Shown: in pieces, positions 39,437 to 42,971 of the stretch
How the letters are laid out: each line of letters starts with the position of its first letter
Numbering within the stretch: position 1 is the stretch's first letter
Source of the DNA: Mordavella massiliensis
Lineage (GTDB): Bacteria; Bacillota; Clostridia; Lachnospirales; Lachnospiraceae
Assembly (NCBI RefSeq): GCF_016902415.1
Contig: NZ_JACJLV010000021.1
Span: forward strand, 1-42,971
Length of the DNA: 42,971 nucleotides
Reading direction: 5' to 3'
Position numbers and translations under genes: made by a program
Notes under the pieces: model-generated
Told to the model about the DNA's origin: nothing
Seen by the model: only the letters and a program-made list of their open reading frames with translations
Databases searched by the model: none

Positions 39437-39970
39437 AACGGTCTCGTTCCTGTACTTCCTAAGGATGATTTGACTAAACTCATTATTAAACAAGCGATAG
39501 ACCAACTCAACTCTGCATCAAGCACTGTCGAAGAGTTACGCACGCTTATGGATCATACAGCAGCAAAACTACCTGAATATCCAATCGTTATGGCTATGAA
39601 AGGTGTCGGTCCTTCTTTGGGTCCTCAACTAATAGCCGAGATAGGTGATGTTTCTAGATTCACTCATAAAGGTGCCCTTACTGCATTTGCGGGTGTGGAT
39701 CCTGGTGTAAATGAATCTGGATCTTATGCTCAGAAAAGTGTACCAACTTCTAAAAGAGGCTCTGCTGATTTGCGAAAAACTCTCTTTCAGGTAATGGATG
39801 TTCTTATCAAAACAAAACCGACAGACGATGCTGTATATTTATTCCTTGATAAAAAACGAGCACAAGGAAAACCTTATTATGTCTATATGACAGCTGGTGC
39901 GAACAAATTTCTTCGTATCTACTATGGGCGTGTAAAAGAATATCTTGCCTCACTCCCTGAATCAAACTAA
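39437..39970 (+). pseudogene. C-terminal fragment of an IS110-family transposase
   Basis: The frame opens at the IS256 right end (39437) with LVPVLPKDDLTKLIIKQAID, and contains MAMKGVGPSLGPQLIAEIGD (about 54-73), FAGVDPGVNESGS and SKRGSADLRKTLFQVMD, the Transposase_20 domain of IS110 enzymes. The N-terminal DEDD catalytic part (about 200 residues) is missing. It abuts the IS256 copy base to base, so IS256 entered this IS110 gene and the left half was later lost. Confidence 0.9.
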
Positions 39971-40342
39971 TTAAATTTATCACCTATTTTTTGACCAGCA
40001 CTATTGTGGTGGTCTTATTGTGATGCCAATTTTTCAACCTGTATAAATTTTTCAATGTTCTTTTAATTTAGCCTTGACTTTTTATTTGCAGGCTTCTTTA
40101 AGCTGTTTAATACGTGCTATCTTATCATTCATATTCTAATACCTTCACCGGATATGCTATCACTTAACCGTTATATTTCGGTTCTGGCTCTTGCAATTTA
40201 TCTAAAATATAAAACCATCTTTCGCATTATATAAGAACCGGTATTTCCCTTTCGTGTTTTCATTAGGTGGCATTATAGCATCTGACAAGACAGATGTCAA
40301 ATCAAGTGCCAAAACAAATAAATTCAACATATTTTGGGTAAT
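39971..40342. other. AT-rich intergenic stretch, no gene recognised
   Basis: Probably the non-coding right end of the IS110 copy, followed by host sequence. A 16-codon minus-strand frame from an ATG near 40,133 (MNDKIARIKQLKEACK) is too short to call, and may be the start of a truncated gene. I see no RNA gene or promoter of note. Confidence 0.5.
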
Positions 40343-40393
40343 TAAAAATCGGAAATGTTCAAAAACTTTTTAGGTCTTTGGAACATCTCCGAT
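40343..40393 (-). terminator. Intrinsic terminator of the phosphite operon
   Basis: On the minus strand, ATCGGAGATGTTC and GAACATTTCCGAT form a 13-bp stem with one G-T position, followed by TTTTTA. It lies about 100 bases after the dehydrogenase stop and closes the three-gene operon. Confidence 0.82.
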
Positions 40394-40490
40394 ACTATAC
40401 TCATATATACACATTATACGAATAAGATATAATATATAATATATGTCACGTGGTATAATGTTTTATTATAGATATTTTCATACATATGTA

Positions 40491-41495
40491 TTAGTTCATA
40501 TTAGCTTCTCCAGAAGTAATCAACTGTTCTGTTTCTTCTCCCTTTAACACTGACAGCATTCCCTTGGCTGTAGATATTGATAACTCTTTTCTTGTCTCTA
40601 CAGTTCCGGTTCCTAAATGAGGAGTAAACACTGTTTTTTCTGTTTTTTCAAGCAATCCGCTACTAATGTATTGCGGACATTCTTTAGCTAGTTTATCCTC
40701 AAAAGCAAACACATCAGAAGCATATCCTGAAATTTTATTTGCATCAAGCGCTTCCTCTATAGCTTTTTCATCAACAATCGAACCTCTGGCAACATTAACA
40801 ACAAAGGCACCTTGTTTCATATAACTTATGTTATCCCTGTTGACTAAATGGTAACTGTTTTTATTCAAATTTGCGGTTATCATAATAAAATCGCATTTAG
40901 AAAACATTTCTTCAAGTTTTTCACATTTATGTGCCCCCCATGATACTGATTCAACAGTAGGGTCATAATAGTATGTCGTCATGGAAAAACCTTTCGCTCT
41001 CTTTGCTATTGCTTTGCCAATTTCTCCATAACCAATAATTCCTAAATTAGAATGATTAAAACTCCTTCCCAAATTTTTTTTAGGCTGCCACCCTCTAGTC
41101 GTCCCCTTCCTTACTTCACTGTCTCCAATTAAAATGTTTCTTGCATTTGCAAGTGCAAGTCCCATTGCCATGTCTGCAGTATCTTCGGTCAGAGAATTTT
41201 TATTAATTGTTACTGCAATTCCCCTCTTTGCACACTCCTCCACATCAATATTATCAAAGCCCTTTCCAAAACTGCTAATCACTTTAAGGTTATTACATGC
41301 CTGAATAACTTCCTTGTCTATTGTATCTGTCATAAAAATGACAACTCCGTCTTTATTCTTTGCTCGTTGTATTAACTCAGTCTTACTAAGTGGCTTTTCT
41401 GAGTTACAAAAATCCAAATCGCAGTATTCTTCTAATATATCTCTTCCTTCCTTCGGCATCCATCCCGTAATTAATATTTGTGGTCTGTTATCCAT
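40491..41495 (-). CDS. ptxD: Phosphite dehydrogenase-like D-2-hydroxyacid dehydrogenase (PtxD-type)
   Basis: 334 residues, the length of PtxD. PtxD oxidizes phosphite to phosphate with NAD. Residues known to matter in PtxD have counterparts: Met55 in IFMTD (PtxD M53), Lys78 in GKGFDN (K76), Thr106 (T104), Trp136 in RGWQP (W134), Arg237 in ARGSIVDE (R237), Glu266 in DVFAFED (E266), His293 in FTPHLG (H292) and Arg302 (R301). Y139 of PtxD is not conserved. GYGEIG (155-160) binds the nucleotide, and Asp178 after the second strand favours NAD. The 'GYASDVFAFED' to 'FTPHLG' block is PtxD-like rather than typical of lactate or glycerate dehydrogenases. It is last in an operon with phosphonate/phosphite-type transporter genes, which supports the substrate. 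Activity is inferred. Confidence 0.8.
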   Translation of the reverse strand: MDNRPQILITGWMPKEGRDILEEYCDLDFCNSEKPLSKTELIQRAKNKDGVVIFMTDTIDKEVIQACNNLKVISSFGKGFDNIDVEECAKRGIAVTINKNSLTEDTADMAMGLALANARNILIGDSEVRKGTTRGWQPKKNLGRSFNHSNLGIIGYGEIGKAIAKRAKGFSMTTYYYDPTVESVSWGAHKCEKLEEMFSKCDFIMITANLNKNSYHLVNRDNISYMKQGAFVVNVARGSIVDEKAIEEALDANKISGYASDVFAFEDKLAKECPQYISSGLLEKTEKTVFTPHLGTGTVETRKELSISTAKGMLSVLKGEETEQLITSGEANMN

Positions 41496-41521
41496 TTAAA
41501 ACTATTCTCCTTTATAATATT

Positions 41522-42313
41522 CTATGCGTCTATAAGATGCTTTCTTATAACATTTCCAAAGAAATCCACAAGCTGTACCAGAGCAAATACAACAATTAAA
41601 ATAGCGCATATCTTTTTATATTGTATCAATCTGAGTGCTGCTATAATCTGAAATCCGACTCCTCCAGCTCCTATAAGCCCAACTACTGTTGAAGCTCTGA
41701 AATTGTATTCCCATCGATATAAGGAATAATCAATACTGTGGGAAAAAATCTGCGGTATTACACTAAATATAATTACATGAAATTTTGATCCACCACATGC
41801 AGAAATAGCCTCATTCAATCCTGCATCCGTTTTTTCTATTGCCTCCGCATAAAATTTTCCAAGCATTCCTATAGAATGAAATCCCAAAGCAAGAATTCCC
41901 GGCAAAATCCCAAAGCCTGCTGCTGCAACAAATATTACACCCATAATAAGTTCCGGAATTGAACGCAGTGCGCTGAAAAATGCTTTTACAATCGTTCCAA
42001 TTATTGAATGTGGTGTAATATTATGTGCAGCTAAAAAGCTTAATGGAAAAGCTATAATAACTGCAAGAATTGTTGCAACTACACTCATTACAAGTGTCTC
42101 GACAATAGGCGTTCCCAATTCTTGTATGGAGGAAAAATCTGGTGGGATCATTTCGCCTATCATTCCAACAAAATTCATAAGTATATTTCCAGTGGTCAGA
42201 TTTTCCCAACTCACTATTGGTGTATAAATCAGAGAAAAAATTATGATAATTGCACCAATTAAGGCACAGATAGATAATGTTTTATCTTGTTTTTTCTTTT
42301 TCTCTTGTTTCAT
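41522..42313 (-). CDS. phnE: PhnE-type ABC permease (phosphite/phosphonate transporter, PtxC-like)
   Basis: 263 residues with about six membrane segments, the PhnE/PtxC size. The permease loop EAISACGGSKFHVIIFSVIP (about 163-182) and the C-terminal YRWEYNFRASTVVGLIGAGG (about 193-212) are diagnostic of the PhnE group. The N-terminus is basic and Lys-rich. The ATG immediately follows the stop of the PhnD-like gene and the dehydrogenase gene starts 26 bases downstream, so the three are one transcript. The partner ATPase (PhnC/PtxA-like) is not in the window and should lie just beyond the right edge. Confidence 0.92.
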   Translation of the reverse strand: MKQEKKKKQDKTLSICALIGAIIIIFSLIYTPIVSWENLTTGNILMNFVGMIGEMIPPDFSSIQELGTPIVETLVMSVVATILAVIIAFPLSFLAAHNITPHSIIGTIVKAFFSALRSIPELIMGVIFVAAAGFGILPGILALGFHSIGMLGKFYAEAIEKTDAGLNEAISACGGSKFHVIIFSVIPQIFSHSIDYSLYRWEYNFRASTVVGLIGAGGVGFQIIAALRLIQYKKICAILIVVFALVQLVDFFGNVIRKHLIDA

Positions 42314-42971
42314 TTACATATCCTCCAAATCTACATCTAGAAGTTCAACCATATTACGAATAATGTCATAATCAGAATCTTCTATTTTTGCAAATCCTTC
42401 TGCCTTTAAACTCTCAAGAATTTCCTCGTCATCAAGATTATAAAATGCATTTTTAATTTTTTCCTGAAGATCTTGATCTAAATCTGTACATATTGCCCAT
42501 GGGTAGTTTGGATAGTCATCAGATTCATCAATGACCTGTACCTTATTTTCATCAATCATTCCTTCTTCAATCAGCTTCTCATAAATTGGTTTACTAAGAC
42601 CTCCTGCCTGTGCATTTCCATTTTGCACTGCAATTGCTACCGCATCATGCGCTCCTAAGAATTGTTCTTCATAATCTTCACCAGCCTTTAATCCCGCTTT
42701 TGTAAGCAATAATTCTTTTGGAATAAGATGACTTGAGGTAGATGCAACATCTCCATATGCCATTGTTTTGCCCTCAATATCACTTAACTGTTTCACTCCT
42801 GCTGCAACATTTCCAATAACAACTCCTCTATAAGTTGGTTTTCCATTTTCCAATTTAGCTGCAAAAGGCTCTACATTCTCCATCTTTTGTTTCAAAAGAA
42901 CATAGGAAAGTGGGCCAAAATACCCTATATCAATATGTCCTTTTCTCATTCCTTCAATCATAGAAGAATAA
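42314..42971 (-). CDS. phnD: PhnD-type periplasmic-binding protein, 5' end cut by window edge
   Basis: The frame is open to the last base of the window, so the N-terminus with its expected lipoprotein signal is missing. The visible part (about 218 residues) begins MIEGMRKGHIDIGYFGPLSY, the family hallmark for the hinge and ligand loop of PhnD/PtxB proteins. GKTMAYGDVASTSSHLIPKE then provides the Ser-Thr-Ser oxyanion-binding stretch. The ATG at 42961 is internal, not a start, because homologous residues continue upstream of it. It captures phosphite or phosphonate outside the membrane and passes it to the permease. Confidence 0.9.
   Translation of the reverse strand, partial: YSSMIEGMRKGHIDIGYFGPLSYVLLKQKMENVEPFAAKLENGKPTYRGVVIGNVAAGVKQLSDIEGKTMAYGDVASTSSHLIPKELLLTKAGLKAGEDYEEQFLGAHDAVAIAVQNGNAQAGGLSKPIYEKLIEEGMIDENKVQVIDESDDYPNYPWAICTDLDQDLQEKIKNAFYNLDDEEILESLKAEGFAKIEDSDYDIIRNMVELLDVDLEDM

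Noticed and set aside
40087-40135. Start of a DNA ligase-like gene (MNDKIARIKQLKEACK) on the minus strand
   Set aside because: Only 16 codons before a stop; similarity to a ligase N-terminus is too short to distinguish from chance.
42314-42961. ATG at 42,961 as the real start of the PhnD-like protein
   Set aside because: The frame continues upstream to the window edge, and this ATG falls in the middle of the conserved domain, so the gene is simply cut by the edge.

Overview
The window looks like a gut Firmicute of the Lachnospiraceae/Clostridia type: GGAGG-type ribosome sites, tight operons, and mobile-element families typical of that group (Tn4451-like serine-recombinase element, ISLre2, IS256, IS110, MOBP and MobV relaxases). 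No rRNA or housekeeping marker is present, so the genus cannot be fixed. Positions 1-25,000 are mostly GC-rich chromosome. The right end (from about 39,400) is strikingly AT-rich and probably has a different history.

Left part (1-5,342): a minus-strand operon of response regulator, histidine kinase, ABC ATPase and FtsX-like permease (cut by the window edge), preceded by the C-terminal part of an XRE/HTH regulator. That regulator is split. Its N-terminal 34 codons lie 8.3 kb away at 13,643-13,745, and joining the halves at a shared TCCC restores a 347-residue frame. The DNA between (5,343-13,642) is a complete integrative mobilizable element: large serine recombinase, MobV relaxase, RepA-like protein, Cys-rich protein, regulator, and cargo (nucleoside phosphorylase, AadA/ANT(9)-type nucleotidyltransferase, P-loop kinase). 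Two 165-173 bp structured direct repeats follow the last two cargo genes.

Middle part (13,750-25,900): yaaA; a two-gene HipT-like kinase/antitoxin pair; an AAA_14/DUF4143 ATPase behind a duplicated operator; a LysR gene divergent from a four-gene set (small protein, DUF3737, cyclophilin-like lipoprotein, Fe-S aldo/keto reductase); a decayed P-loop gene; and a run of three methyltransferases plus one membrane protein. It ends in remnants of an ABC transporter and small element-type genes.

Right-centre (25,900-39,970): a tRNA-Arg(CCU) 3' half with its terminator, apparently an attachment scar, then a second mobilizable element. It carries ISLre2 with target duplication, an AlbA/Schlafen-type regulator, a P-loop/DUF4869 pair, a tyrosine integrase, a protein with four tandem excisionase-type HTH domains, MobC, a relaxase and, translationally coupled to the relaxase, an NTP-pyrophosphatase-like protein, a divergent ThyX and a dUTPase. 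An XRE gene at its right end is cut by an IS256-family copy that abuts an IS110 fragment.

Right end (40,343-42,971): a minus-strand operon of PhnD-like binding protein (cut by the edge), PhnE-like permease and a dehydrogenase with the residues of phosphite dehydrogenase PtxD, ending in a good terminator. I read it as a phosphite uptake and oxidation (ptx-type) locus.

The most novel-looking items are the relaxase-coupled thymidylate module, the repeat-flanked kinase cassette, the HTH-HipS-like/HipT pair, and a ptx-type locus in an apparent gut Firmicute.
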